From Chara braunii (Eukaryota; Streptophyta; Charophyceae; Charales; Characeae), in assembly GCA_003427395.1 (NCBI GenBank), contig BFEA01000833.1, forward strand, positions 138,335 to 200,892: a stretch of DNA of 62,558 nucleotides, given 5' to 3'. Made by a program: the position numbers and the translations under genes. This document shows, piece after piece, positions 22,235-34,130 of the stretch. A model generated the notes under the pieces. That model was not told the origin of the DNA. It made no database searches and was given only the letters and a program-made list of their open reading frames with translations. How positions within the stretch are numbered: position 1 is the stretch's first letter; the number at the start of each line of letters is the position of its first letter.

Positions 22235-23715
22235 TTAGTGCACATTCGGCATATCCATGAGGAATTGGATTATTTCCCCATCCACTGGTATGCCTACTGT
22301 TTGCTTCAACACAACTTTATGCGTGACCATAAAAGAATGCTGAAGGCTAAAATCCACACACTCCATAAACTTCAACAAACTCACACGTGAATATCCATCA
22401 AGCATGGTCGCCGTACTCATCCTTGCACCCTTCGCTCTCTTGTTCACATAAGCACTTGAGAACCTTTTCTCTTGATACCACCATATGCACCCCGCAACAA
22501 CATACACAATGTTGATGTATGGGAGTCTACTAAACGTGTCTTTAACATCAAATGACACTACCGTCATGTGCGTGTTCTTACAAGACCACTACAGTCTCTT
22601 ATCAATCTTCTTCATGTTAATTCTTACATCTGAAAAACTGAAGTGCTTGCTTTACGGCAGATCAAACAGCATGGCATTTAGACCTTGAGCCACGTTCTTG
22701 CACACCGAAACATAAGGTTTATAGTATGTCCAAAAAATATGATGGTATTTGGAGGTGTCTTAGTGTTTGGGCAAAGTATATGCTTTGCCCAAATAACCGT
22801 TGTCCTTCCACTCACCCAACATCTGCAATTGGTTCAAGGCAAATTCCATCCTTGTAGCCCTTACTACTCCCGGTTGTTCTTTCACATACTGTGTTGCCGC
22901 TATTCTTGACGAAGGTGCTATGCATCCCTCCCTCGTAGGTCGATGGACATATTACCAACGTATCTCTTAGGTTGCCATCCCATAGGCACAGAACAAGGCC
23001 AACCAATACCCGCTGGATTCTACTAGTTTTTTTCTTTTACGACTCCTCGATGTTATGTAGAGTATCAATACAACTAATAACCTCCTTTGTGGACAAGAAA
23101 TGTCACCCTCGTGTTCTCGTAGCTAGTTCAAGTCAACATATGTTCCAACTCCTTCAGTCTTCCTGCATTATCACCAATTGCATCCCTCGGTACATTCTTT
23201 GCATTCTTCCCTATTGCAGGGCAACTCGCTCAAGTGCTCAATCAGGCTTGGACATGCCCGTTCGTATGTGTGACGCACAAGTTCATGCATATGCATGATT
23301 TAACGCCATCCACAACGTAGTGGCAATGATTGTGAACCATATTCCAAACAATTGGGCCACAATGTCAAACGAGATGGAAGCGCCGACGCACATTCCCCTT
23401 CATTGCACCATCAATCTTCAATCCCTCAATCTGCTTCCTTACCCATCTTGTTACTTACTCTTTCTTTATTTGTTCGTCAACCCATCGATCAGTTCCTCCT
23501 GACCATAGTTAAAGTCCTCTTCCTAGCTCCTGTATGACTTTGTTGCTTCGAAAATAGTTTCATGGCACTGTAATACTTGCCCAGTTCGTTTTAATTCCTT
23601 CCCAAGCATACGCTGCTTCCATTGACGCTTGGACATACTAACAATCCTTTGCTTTAGCCTCAAAGTCCAAGGTGATGCCCCACTACGCTGAGAAGGATTA
23701 TAACCCCTTCCCACT
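22235..23715 (-). pseudogene. Degenerate reverse transcriptase of a non-LINE, non-Ty3 class
   Basis: On the minus strand the following succeed one another at RT-like spacing: YLGKAYTLPKH near 22780 (finger motif resembling 'LPKxHK'), NVAQGLNAMLFDLP near 22690, VVSFDVKDTFSRLPY at 22560-22515 (RT motif A, with the first catalytic Asp in FDVKD), a KRAKGARM segment and TVGIPVDGE near 22290 (equivalent to the GIPMG block). The SFDVK...IPMG pattern is typical of Penelope-like and related chromosomal RTs, not of the LINEs here. The YxDD motif is not recognisable and several stops interrupt the frame. The exact class is unsettled. Confidence 0.5.
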
Positions 23716-25065
23716 CAAACATGTGCTTAAATTTTCTCCCTACCTTCACTCGTGATTCTCTGAATAATTGACGAACCACGCACCATCCCTCCACCCAAAT
23801 CATACCACCATTACTCTATATCTTTACTTCCTTCCTCCACCCCGCACCATTAAGCTTCCTTAGCAGATTCAACACCCTCACAATATTGGTTGATTGTTTG
23901 TTTATTCTCAGTTCCAGATTCTGCTGCTACTCTCTGTGTTCCTCTTCACCACTGTGTGTGTTCTTAGTCGCTGTCGTCACTCTCATTTGATATCTTTTCT
24001 TTTCGTGTTTCCGATGTTTCCTACTTTTCTTCTTCTTACACTTTGTAGTTAATGCCAACGACCACGTTTGAATCAATACTTTTTCTCTCTAGTTATTCAC
24101 GGGAATTTCACGCAATGTGCTCGTAAATTATGGGATTGCTATGTGGTGTTGGAACCCCCTTTTTACAAGCCGATTATACAAGCTACGCTATGGTTTTCAT
24201 CAATCGCTCTTTCCACAGCACCTACGCTCCGACCATCTCACCTACAACTTACACTTTGTCATTCACACATGAACTTGCTTGTACCATGGTGAGAGTAACA
24301 GGTTGATGCAACCGGTTGGTGCATCCAAGTCAAGTCGCTCCCAATCACACTCGTATCTCCAAAAAGGCTGAAACTTCTATGCCCATACTACTACTCCTAA
24401 AACAGTCAGTGCTAGCGTCAAACTTCTCATTCATTGTTCATCGTTTTTGTCATTTCCTTTACACTATAGCCTATGGTCAACTAGTTGTTGTAATTCCTCC
24501 CAGATAGCAGACAAACCATGTGTCCATTCTGATTTGGATTCAGTAGCACTCGTGATGTCATTCGTGCTGGATTGCACACCATGAATCTTCCTTGTCGCCA
24601 GCCTCTCTAAAGGTCACAGGAAGTTGCGAAAAAGTATGTGTACAATACCATAAGCTATCAACATCCTCCTCATCACCAGACGCTTCATTGCAAGGTCGTT
24701 GTTGTCAAAATTGATCTTCCATTGTAGGCATAGCTCCGGAGGTTTTCATACTTCTCTTGTGTACCGGGTTTTGTGTCATTCGTCACATGCTTTAAGGATA
24801 TTCCAATCTGGCCTATTGGTCATTTAATTGGTGACGGGTCAACGTTACTCTTTGTGGTACATTGTATCCCTTGGATCCGTTGTTTAGATTTGTCAGCTAG
24901 TCCTATTCATTGTTCCTTCCTTCGCATAGCCATCGATGTGTTGTTCCCAACTGGTGTGTCTGCCACGTGTAGCGACCTGCATCGATGAGAATACACATGT
25001 GGAATAAAAGACTGCAGAACAGCTGAAATGTATGTCGACCTCCCAGTAATACTGAAACATTCTCT
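23716..25065. other. Gene-free stretch
   Basis: Short ORFs only, no family motif, no clear repeat. A T-rich microsatellite-like tract begins about 25064. Confidence 0.4.
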
Positions 25066-25232
25066 TTTTCTTTTTTTCTTTTTTCTTTTTTCTTTTTTTA
25101 AAGAAAAACACTCCCACCAGTGTTAGTGATGCTGATAAGAGCAGACACCACTGGCACCTGGGGAGAGGCTCCATCTATTGGTGGGGAGCATCACCTGCTG
25201 GAAAACGGGTCCAGCGTCCCATATACAGTTTG
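25066..25232 (-). mobile_element. Solo LINE tail
   Basis: A CTTTT-rich run is the complement of an A-rich tail. The minus strand then reads the canonical 3' end AACACTGGTGGGAGTGTT (in reverse order) and the terminal hairpin at 25197-25215, with a perfect six-pair stem. This is the cleanest copy of the 3' end. It stops shortly after the hairpin. Confidence 0.75.
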
Positions 25233-25311
25233 AAATACAGTCCTCAGATACACATAATGTGGTCCCTTTGAGATTCCTTGATGCAATCAACCAAGCAGAC
25301 AGTGCACTGCA

Positions 25312-25315
<4 letters not shown>

Positions 25316-25383
<68 letters not shown>

Positions 25384-26037
25384 NNNNNNNNNNNNNNNNN
25401 NNNNNNNNNNNNNNNNNNNNNNNNNNNNNNNNNNNNNNNNNNNNNNNNNNNNNNNNNNNNNNNNNNNNNNNNNNNNNNNNNNNNNNNNNNNNNNNNNNNN
25501 NNNNNNNNNNNNNNNNNNNNNNNNNNNNNNNNNNNNNNNNNNNNNNNNNNNNNNNNNNNNNNNNNNNNNNNNNNNNNNNNNNNNNNNNNNNNNNNNNNNN
25601 NNNNNNNNNNNNNNNNNNNNNNNNNNNNNNNNNNNNNNNNNNNNNNNNNNNNNNNNNNNNNNNNNNNNNNNNNNNNNNNNNNNNNNNNNNNNNNNNNNNN
25701 NNNNNNNNNNNNNNNNNNNNNNNNNNNNNNNNNNNNNNNNNNNNNNNNNNNNNNNNNNNNNNNNNNNNNNNNNNNNNNNNNNNNNNNNNNNNNNNNNNNN
25801 NNNNNNNNNNNNNNNNNNNNNNNNNNNNNNNNNNNNNNNNNNNNNNNNNNNNNNNNNNNNNNNNNNNNNNNNNNNNNNNNNNNNNNNNNNNNNNNNNNNN
25901 NNNNNNNNNNNNNNNNNNNNNNNNNNNNNNNNNNNNNNNNNNNNNNNNNNNNNNNNNNNNNNNNNNNNNNNNNNNNNNNNNNNNNNNNNNNNNNNNNNNN
26001 NNNNNNNNNNNNNNNNNNNNNNNNNNNNNNNNNNNNN
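25316..26037. repeat. (CT)n microsatellite followed by an assembly gap
   Basis: (CT)n from 25316 to 25383, then 654 N (25384-26037). Long dinucleotide arrays also flank the gap at 39415, so the gaps probably reflect failure to cross them. Confidence 0.9.
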
Positions 26038-26478
26038 AGGGCCTTGTTGACCAAACCCACACGGGCTGAGTAGGGCTAAAGACTGTGTCTGACGACTCGA
26101 CTGTCCCGAAGGACATGAACCCTCCCAAGGACCGGTACTGACCAGCGGGCTGCTCGGTGTGGCACGGTTGGCCCAAAATCCGAGCTGTGGGCTGCACAAC
26201 AGGCCGTCTAAGTGTTGAGAAGACCTGCTGATCGCGTCGTCCTGTTTGCGACGTTAAAGAATTCCTGAGGAGTTACGGGGGATCTCCTTAAATGCCTCCT
26301 GATCAGCAACAGGTCTTGTAGTGACAGCCTTAGAGTAGGTCTAGGCTAGAGACCCTAGTTGACAGGATCCTGTCCGGATTCTGTAAGTCTTAGATTGAGC
26401 CAGTAGGTGTGTCAGTCAGGGGGAGTAGAGTCTAAGTGGTGAGGAGTGGAACCGTTGTCTGGTTGTGCACCAATCACC

Positions 26479-28140
26479 ATGGTTGACACCCGTACTGTGA
26501 AGAGCATTGCCCCCTCCGAGGCCGAGCAGGCCCGGATTGCCGCCCTTTTGAGAGAGAAAAAGGAGAAGAAGGAGCTCCTTAAGCAGGCGAAGTTAAAGGC
26601 CATAGCAGAGGAGCAGGCGGCGAAGAAGAAGAGATTGGAGGAGGAGATGTTGAGATTTCAAAAGGAAAAGATGTTGCAAATACAGTTAGAGGAGGAGGAA
26701 AGAAGAAGGGCTGCAGAGGAAGAAGCAGCAGCAGAGGAGGAGGAAGAAGAAGAAGAAGAGCCCCTTGAAAGAAGGCATGGGGAACAGAGAGGAGAAGCAA
26801 GTGGCGCGAAGGAGGAAGACAAATGGAGGGAGAAGAAGATTAGTGAATGGGTGGCTAACTTATCTTTGGGAGAAGATGAAGAGGCACAGCTATATGTGCC
26901 GCAGGAGGAGAGGGAGGTGTTTGCCAGGGCACTGGAATTGATAGAGGATCCCCTGGAACGCCAGGCGACAGAGGATGAGAAGAAGTTGGAGTGGAAGTTG
27001 AAGATAGTGAGGGAAAAGAAAAGAAGGAGTGAGGAAGCCAGTAGAATAGCCGGGGAGGTTGAGCGAGTGCGAAACGGCAGGCAGGAGTTGCAGGCCTAGA
27101 CAGAGGTCTCTGCCAAACTCAATAAGATGATGGGCTTCCTGGAAGTCTTGAGTGAGCCCTGGCTGGAGGAGCACCAGGCCCGTAAGGGTCAAGAGGTGAC
27201 CCTGCAAGCGATGCGATCTGGGTTCAGGGAGTTTGCGAGCGACGTGGTGGGCCATGTCGGGTCTGAAATTAGAAGATTGAGGGATGGCGTGGACAAGTTC
27301 TGCGACGGCGCCATTGAGACCGCTAAAGTTGTGGCCACAACAGAGGCCACGGCGCGTCCTCGCAAAGAGCCAGTCAAGTTGAAATTCCCTGACCCATATA
27401 GCGGGAAGAAAGAGGAAAATTTTGATAATTGGGAGGCCAGCATAAACACCTGTCTTTTTACAGCATATTGCCCCCGAGGAACAAGTCCTCGTTGCCTTCC
27501 ACGCCTTGAAAGACGAAGCAGCCAACTTCGCCAAGTCCCTCGCACGTGCCGCAGATTGCGACCACAATATGATCGCATATTCCAGGCTTACCCCCCTCAC
27601 CACTTTCCTCAAACTCCTGCGGGAGAGGTTTGCTGACGTCACTAGAGGCGTCAGGGCCTCTGATAAGTTACAGACCATCCATTCACAACAGTGGAGGAGT
27701 GCGAGAGCACTAAAGCTGTCATGGACGACTTAGTAGCCGCCCCGGACCACGGGGTCACTGAGACCCAGCTGGTCCAATTGTTCTATCGTGCCATCCCAGA
27801 GCCCTTACGAGGGCATTTCTTTGACAAGACCCAACAACCCAACATTACGTATGACGTGTTGAGTAGGGAGGTGGTCTTGTACGAGGCAAGGTCTATGCCA
27901 GTTACCACTTTTTGGCACAAGGACTTAGATAAGGGTAAAAAGTGGAAGGGTCGTACCATCTCTGGCCAGATCCGGGCCAAGGATCATTTGATCCTTACTT
28001 TAGATGAAGGTGGTACCGACGAGCTCCCTTACAGCCAAATTGAGTGGGGCCTCGAGGAGGAGGACAGTAGCGTAGGACAGGGGAGGTCCTATGTTGCTGT
28101 CGCGGCTGCAGGGAGGCCGCAAGGTAGAGGAGGAGGCTAG
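26479..28140 (+). pseudogene. Ty3 copy 1 gag (broken)
   Basis: The frame starts at MVDTRTVKSIAPSEAEQ (26479; an upstream in-frame ATG at 26446 is less likely) and gives a Lys/Glu-rich coiled-coil region, then, past a stop at about 27097, the capsid-like part with KLKFPDPYSGKKEENFDNW. A frameshift near 27460 leads to EEQVLVAFHALKDEAANF, and another near 27710 to VMDDLVAAPDHGVTETQLVQLFYRAIPEPLR. This is the usual plant Ty3 gag layout. The nonsense codon and both frameshifts are identical to those of copy 2. Confidence 0.8.
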
Positions 28141-28666
28141 GTCCAAAGGGGCCAGGCCATGGGAAGCCGAGGATCAGGCGCACAGGGGGTTGGCGGTCAA
28201 GGGAACCGCCAAGTGGGAGGCAGGGGTCAAGGTCCCCCGCTGAATCGTCAAGGTCCCAGTCGGTCCCCATAGCGACGAGGTGGCAGGTCACCTCAAAGGT
28301 CAGGAGGTTGGCACCCAGGCTGGCCACAAGGCCGGCCTTGGGAGGACTTGGGTCTGGATCAGAAAGTGTGGCAACAGCGAATGGAGTAGGGGCATTGCAT
28401 TTAATGTGGTGACCCTGCCCATATCATTAAATATTGTCCTAAGTATAGACAGGCCTGATGGGCTGCCCAGGAGTCAAAAGGCAGCCGCCGGTAGGGGTCG
28501 CAACTGCCCCTACTATTGGGCCATGTGGGGAAGCGAGCGCGTGTGTACAGGAAACTCCCACACCACATGAGCCTTCGGCAGAGGTTGCAGGCCCGTGCTT
28601 AGTTAGTTGTCCAGAGACTGCTTGTGTCAGCGTCTCTCTAGGCACGTCCCTCACAGGCGTGGCAGA

Positions 28667-29296
28667 GGGATTGAAGGAGAGGTTGCCTGCCTGGGCCAAG
28701 ATGAAGAAAGACAGTAAAGGGCAGCTAGTGCTGGTGGATGTAGAAGTTGTTAGGAGCAGAGTAGGGGCCCTAATAGATTCAGGGGCTACCCGTAGTTATA
28801 TTAGCCGTAGAGCGCTGAAGAAGTTGAGGCTAGGATTGAAAGTCCAAAAGTTGAAAGACCCCATAGTAAGTGTCCTCGCAGACAACCGCACTATGCGTGT
28901 TGAGGACTACGTAGAGGGAGTCCAGGCGTACTTCCGCCTGGAGAAAGATGGGAAGGTGGAGAAGTTATCCATTCCCTGACTCTCCTTGTTCAGGATGACC
29001 TTCCCTTTGACATAGTACTAGGTATGGACTGGGGAGAGGCAGTAGGGGCCACACTCCACTTGAGAGAGCATGAGTGTAGGCTCCCTAGTCCGTCAGGCGA
29101 GGTGAAGACAACCCGTCTGTTTCATGTGTCAGGAGTAGCCAACTCGCTGGCACATTGCTGTCTCAATGCTCCCGCGTCCGCGCGACTAGTGAGAAAGGAG
29201 CAGTTAGAGGACCAGGTCTTTGTAGTATATGTTAGACTTGACACTGAGCCTAAGGAAGGGGATAGTTCCACAGATCCAGCCATTGCCAAGACTTGA
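28667..29296 (+). pseudogene. Ty3 copy 1 aspartic protease
   Basis: ALIDSGATRSYISRRALKK carries the DSGAT active site of a retroviral-type aspartic protease, followed by a break near 28978 and then FDIVLGMDWGEAVGA, the second conserved ILG-hydrophobic motif. Spacing is normal for Ty3 pol. It is interrupted by one frame change and matches copy 2. Confidence 0.85.
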
Positions 29297-29403
29297 CAGA
29301 GCCGCCGACAGGAGTAGTGTCGCGGCCGATCCAGCATAGAATAGAGATAGAGCCTGGCAGTAAGACTCCTAAGGGAGCAGTCTACAGGATGTCCCCTAGA
29401 GAG

Positions 29404-29788
29404 AGTTGCGCAAGCAATTAGACAAACTCCTCGAGAAGGGTTGGATTAGGCCCAGTTCGTCTCCTTTTGGAGCACCAGTCTTACTTGTCCTCAAGAAGGA
29501 AGGAGAGTTGCAAATGTGTATAGACTATGGGGGTTTGAATGCTATCATAGTCAAGAATGTTGAACCACTGCCCAGGATAGACGATCTCTAAGATCGGGTG
29601 CAGGGTTCCAAGTATTTCTCAAAGATAGACTTGAAGTTCGGTTATCATCAGAGAGAAGTCCATCCTGATGACCAGTACAAGACTGCGTTCCGGACTAGAT
29701 ATGGGCATTATGAGTTCATAGTGATGCCCTTTGGACTAACCAATGCGCCAGCGACATTTCAGCGATGTATGAATGATCTGTTCAGACC
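29404..29788 (+). pseudogene. Ty3 copy 1 reverse transcriptase, cut before the active site
   Basis: Contains [29 protein letters not shown], an in-frame stop at about 29588, then [13 protein letters not shown] and [20 protein letters not shown]. The sequence ends at the adapter, so the YLDD motif is missing. In copy 2 the same frame continues into VVYLDDILVFS. Confidence 0.9.
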
Positions 29789-29821
29789 CTGTCTCTTATA
29801 CACATCTAGATGTGTATAAGA

Positions 29822-29826
<5 letters not shown>
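29789..29826. other. Tn5 mosaic-end junction adapter (library artefact)
   Basis: Bases 29789-29807 are CTGTCTCTTATACACATCT, the 19-bp Tn5 mosaic end used in Nextera libraries; 29808-29826 are its exact reverse complement. The head-to-head 38-bp palindrome is the junction adapter created by circularisation in Nextera mate-pair preparation. It is not genomic. Sequence on its two sides need not be adjacent in the organism. Confidence 0.97.
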
Positions 29827-29857
<31 letters not shown>

Positions 29858-30049
29858 GATGATGGATGGCAGTCTATCATCAACCGGTACTCCAACCCAC
29901 CCCTCCGATGGTCGCTGCAATCCTCCTCAGCAGCAAAATGCACTGCGCCTTGTAGAGACCTGCACATCGCTGATCAAGACAAGCAGAGTACCTGACCCAA
30001 TGTACTCCAAATGCGGGGGAATGCACGCACAAAGTATTGTCGAAGCCGC
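29827..30049. other. (CA)n and unassigned sequence after the adapter
   Basis: (CA)n to about 29855, then about 190 bases without recognisable content before LINE E begins. Confidence 0.5.
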
Positions 30050-32735
30050 TGCAAAACCCAAACCCCACGGGGTCAAAAAGAGGTGGGGTGGTGGATGCAC
30101 AATTAGGGAGGGAGACTCCCAGAGAGGCCACACATAGCATGGCTTCCACTAGAAGCTCTGACACGAGTATTGGGGGCCTCTATGACTGCACTGGGAAAAC
30201 CTGACAGCAACGATGAGTGGCTTAAGCCTTAAGACCCCCGTCGTGGCAAAGATGGCGAGATGGAACAACAAACATACGTCCATTCTTGGTCGCGCCCTAG
30301 TGACCAACAATGTAGTACTGGCGGCGCTATGGTACAGATCGGTTTTATGGCACTAAGGGGGGTCTTAGGTCGCTAAAATAACAGATGCTGGCCTTTTTAT
30401 GGAGGGGTGACAACAAAAGCCAGCACACTATCAGCAGAGTGGCGTGGGAGTCTGTTGTCCAGTCCAAAGCTAGGGTGGACTGGGAATCATCACCCTCTCA
30501 CACAAGTCCAAGCACTAAGTCTGAAATGGATCATTGCCATTGACACAGATTGCAACATCGGTTCCAGAGGACCCCACTTGAGGTGGATCCCCTCACCTGG
30601 CATGAGGATAGATACTGGAGAATTCCCAAAAAACGTAGTGAGAGAGGCAGGGTTGAGGAGGAGTCGCCCCAACTCTTAAGAATGTGGAGGAAGCTTCTGA
30701 TCCCTGACGGACCTGCCCCAGATCGGTGGGTAGAGGTGCTCAGATGACCATTATTTGGGAATCGGTGGATATCAGATGGCCATGGCCGAGTTAGATGCAG
30801 CTCGGTTTCCCTGTGGAAAGGTTGGGTCAAGCACAGGGTTATGCGAGTAGGGGACCTGTGGGATGAGGAAGGAGGTGAATGGAGAGCCCCAGCCCAGATG
30901 AAGCACAGGTGTTGCTATTGCCACCAAACTAAAGCGACATTGGAAGAGCTGATTGAGAGTTTTCCCATCACATGGTACCCCGTTTTGAAGAAGGGGCAGA
31001 CATGGAGGGAGGGGAACTGAGCAGGACTGTGGGACTCCCCAGGTCAGGTGGCGCTGGTCCACTTGGTGAGGCCAGATGATGTGCTGCTGGAACGCTACCT
31101 GATGGACAAGGGTGGAGGGCGGCAAGGAAGTCGTGATCTCTTCACGGGGTGGATAAAGGTGGGATTTATTGAGTTAGAGTCCTGGAAAGGAACGGATGGA
31201 GAAGGGCCTACTGCCAGGACACACCCATCGATAAATTGCCATTGACCCATTGGGGTGGCAGTGGGCCCGCAATCGGCAAGGGGGAGGTTAGCCACTGAAA
31301 CCACTCGCACTAGCCACCCATGAAAATGAAAACGACGTACAGAGTGCTCACGCCCAGAAAAGTCCTGTGAAGGTTGGTATGCCGTCGGTGGCAGCGACAC
31401 CTGAATATCAATGCCCACCTGCTGAAACTGGTTCGCTGGTTCAGAGAATACCAGTTGAGACCTGCGAAGTTCTCTTCGCTCCAATGGCAGATTGCCCACC
31501 ATTGCCTGCCCACGAAAGACTGGTCAATAGACCATACCAATTTGGAGCAGCAGGGGCAGGCACTGCCGTGGTGCAGGAGATGTCTACAGGCCTTCCCCGC
31601 ACACAAAATGTATGCGACAATAGAACATATTTTCGTACAGTGCCCCTCCTTGGTGCTGACATGGTGTTGGTGGGACAGAATCTGGTAGAAGGCAGTCCTT
31701 GGCACACTTTGGCCATGGGAATGGAGGGCTCTGCTAACTGGATACTTCCCCCATTTCCAGGATGTGTTTTTTATGTGTGAGGCTTGGTAGAGAAACCATC
31801 CTCTGGGTATTGCGGTGGCAAAGGTGTATTATGAAAATGGAAGGAGCAAGGGCTGAAGGGGGGGAAGTCACGGAGCAAATTAAACAGCTTATACAGACCG
31901 AAATTACCAATCAATGGCGAAGGGCAAGGCAAACGATGGAACATGTTCATATAAGGAAGGATCTGGATGGGATTATCACACATTTTTGCAGGGATTGGAT
32001 GGGGGAAACCGAGGGGGCTGGATGGCAGAAGTCACGTGGTCAGATGATGGGCCCAGGCAGCATGAAGAAATGGAAGGCCAGCAAGGGGCTGGTGGGCAAC
32101 AAGAAGAGGAGGGCCGGCTGGGGGCCAGAGTGGTCAGAGACTTTCAGCTGATCTTCCACGACTGGTCAGCAGTTGACCCGGGATTATACCACTGAGGCCT
32201 GCTTCAGACTTCCCGGATTTCTTCCCCCCACATCCTCTGGCCCTAACTGAATTCCTGCGATTCGCCGACTGATGAAGACCCAAAGAATGGCGGGACGAAA
32301 GGGGGTCCGAGCACTGGTGCTCCTCCAGGGCTCGGGCCTCCAAGTACGAACCCTCGTTGCTCAATAGATACAGATCCAAGCGGATCTCCAGTACAGCACA
32401 AAACAAAACACAATGAGGATTCGGGAGAGATGGGGGACCAACGGAGAGTTGGAGACTGGCTGGTTCTCTTACAGTAGCGCAACATGGGACACTGGACCCG
32501 ATTTTCCAGCAGATAGTGCTCAGACTAGGTGTGGAAACAGAATGAGACATCAATGGGACGCTGAGCTCGGTTTCCAGCAAATGTTGTTCTGGGCCTGAGA
32601 ATGTCAGGATGTATCAATGGGACACTGGACCCGGTTTCCAGCACTGCCAGGTGCTGCTCCCCACCAACAGATCGGAGAACCTGTCCGGACTAGTGGGAGG
32701 AGATGCATGCATCACTCCCCCTAGTAGGGGGACCA
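30050..32735 (+). mobile_element. LINE E, 5'-truncated and decayed
   Basis: Begins just after the RT active site (GGWMHN and PHIAWLPLEAL, matching LINE D) and continues through KHTSILGRALVTNNVVL, a zf-RVT-like segment WQIAHHCLPTKDW with LPWCRRCLQAF (31480-31610), the block LGRETILWVLRWQRC (31785) and the end block to about 32190. Numerous stops and frameshifts. The 3' region contains three successive copies of the terminal hairpin block (32486, 32555, 32619). No clear A-tail; a T/C-rich tract follows at 32731. Confidence 0.8.
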
Positions 32736-33309
32736 TCTTTTTTTTTTCTTTTTCTTTTTTCTTTTTCTTTAATTTTTTTTTTTAAGCACCTAAGCCCCAT
32801 GGCCGTACCTGGCCAAGTGCGTACCCACAGAGTATCCACCCACTAGGAGCAGCCGTTCGAAAGACTCTCAGAAATCGAGAGTGCCTCACAGTTTGAAACG
32901 GGATACTAAAGGTTAGTTTGTCAGCCTGGACAGGACGCCGACTCTTCAAAATAGCTACACCATAGAGAGTCCCAGCCTCCCAGAGGGGTCATTCCAACAT
33001 GGTGAGGGCACACCCACACTGGGTACTTTTCCACGGAAATTTTGCAAAATTTGTGACGTGGAAATAGTATTTTTGGTCCAGTTGCATAGTTTCTTTGGAG
33101 TTGCAGACCATGGGACGCTGGACTGTTGGGGGGCTCCCGGCCTTATTCGATTACTTTTATAATATAAGCTGCAACTTGTACAAAAAAAAGAATAAAAAGA
33201 AAAGAAATACTGCATTCGGATGACTGCACAGTTGCACAGTCCCACATCGCCGTGCTGTGAAGACGAGAAGTAAGGGACACGGTTGTAAAAGCATTGTGAG
33301 TTTTCAGCC
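32736..33309. other. Gene-free stretch with T-rich tract
   Basis: A T/C run at 32732-32784, then unassigned sequence. A GGGACGCTGGACTGTTGG piece near 33115 resembles the first half of the LINE hairpin. GTCCCACATCG at 33239-33249 equals the plant snRNA upstream element, but no snRNA follows. Confidence 0.4.
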
Positions 33310-34130
33310 ATGGCAAGGGTTCATGGGGTGCAGAGATTCGCGGTTTGTCAGATAATCTATTATTCATGCTTTCAATTGCTTTTCATGCAATTTCTTTCTC
33401 AGCAGCACTTCTCTTTGGTATGGGCCATTACTCAATCCCCATGGCCACAGACCAGAGCATTGGTGTGTACTGGCTGCTTAGTGCTTTCCAGGGCCACAGA
33501 GGTTGGCATTATCCTGAGAACAGCAGCTTGCATGTTGGCTCAAGGTACTCTCAAGAGGGTGCCTCCTTCAGTGTGGGTGAAGGAGAGAGCAGGGGGACCG
33601 TGGAGGGATATGCAGAACCCTGATTTCATCAGAGATGACCGGCGGTTCAAGTCCTTCCGAATCCCGGCTCTGTTGTTGGACAGGCTCTGGCTGCATCTGG
33701 AGAGACAGCACGTGCAAATCTGATGGCCTCTTGAACCGATTAGGTCCTGGCATGTGCCCTGAACATGTGCGAGTATTGCTCAATTCGACCCTATACTACC
33801 GCGCCACGCACAAAGTTTTTTTCAGAAACACCGCAGTGTGGTCGGACAATGTTGTGCGAGTAAACCAGATCCTGGTAGGCGATGCGGGTTACCCATGTCT
33901 CCCATGGCTTCTTCGGCCATTTTGCTAGGAGACTGTTTGCTATTCAATAACACGCATGATTCTGTGTGCAAGTGAGTGGAAAGATGTTCCGGGCAGCTAA
34001 AGGGAATGTGGAGAATGCGGTATCCCTGAACAGGCTATGGCGGTTGCGGCGGTGCACAGTTTCTGCATCTACCGCGATGTTCAACGTCGACCGTCTCATG
34101 GCTCATCACTGAAATTTTAGTCCACTGACC
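33310..34130 (+). pseudogene. HARBI1-like (PIF/Harbinger) transposase relic
   Basis: Three blocks of the family lie in order in different frames. VPPSVWVKERAGGPWRDM plus RFKSFRIP (33565-33665) is the N-terminal region ahead of the DDE nuclease. ILVGDAGYPCLPWLLRPF (33868-33920) is the conserved GDxGYPLLPWL block. VENAVSLNRLWRLRRC (about 34010-34058) corresponds to VERAFGRLKGRWR, whose Glu is the third catalytic residue. The GC(V/I)D and second-Asp blocks are not recognisable. It is heavily decayed and belongs to a different branch from the large Harbinger element at 45-59 kb. The Myb/SANT-like relic at 35.25-36.1 kb may be its partner. Confidence 0.6.

Larger units (their letters stand above)
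26038..29788 (+). mobile_element. Ty3 element, partial copy 1 (gap to adapter)
   Basis: Contains the leader, gag, protease and the first part of reverse transcriptase of a Ty3/gypsy element. Every reading frame has the same length as in 40061-43811, at a constant offset of 14023 bases, and compared stretches are identical until the last few bases, where CAGACC replaces TAGGCC. It begins at an N gap and ends directly against a Tn5 mosaic-end junction. No LTR is present. It is either a genuine very young sister or, more likely, an assembly duplicate of copy 2. Confidence 0.9.

Noticed and set aside
25178-26199. Long ORFs of 257-358 codons on both strands
   Set aside because: They consist mainly of N-run placeholders and Ser-Leu or Arg-Glu dipeptides from the CT/GA array; no real coding content.
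33239-33249. Exact plant snRNA upstream element GTCCCACATCG
   Set aside because: No TATA box at the right distance and no snRNA-like sequence downstream; a chance match or relic.
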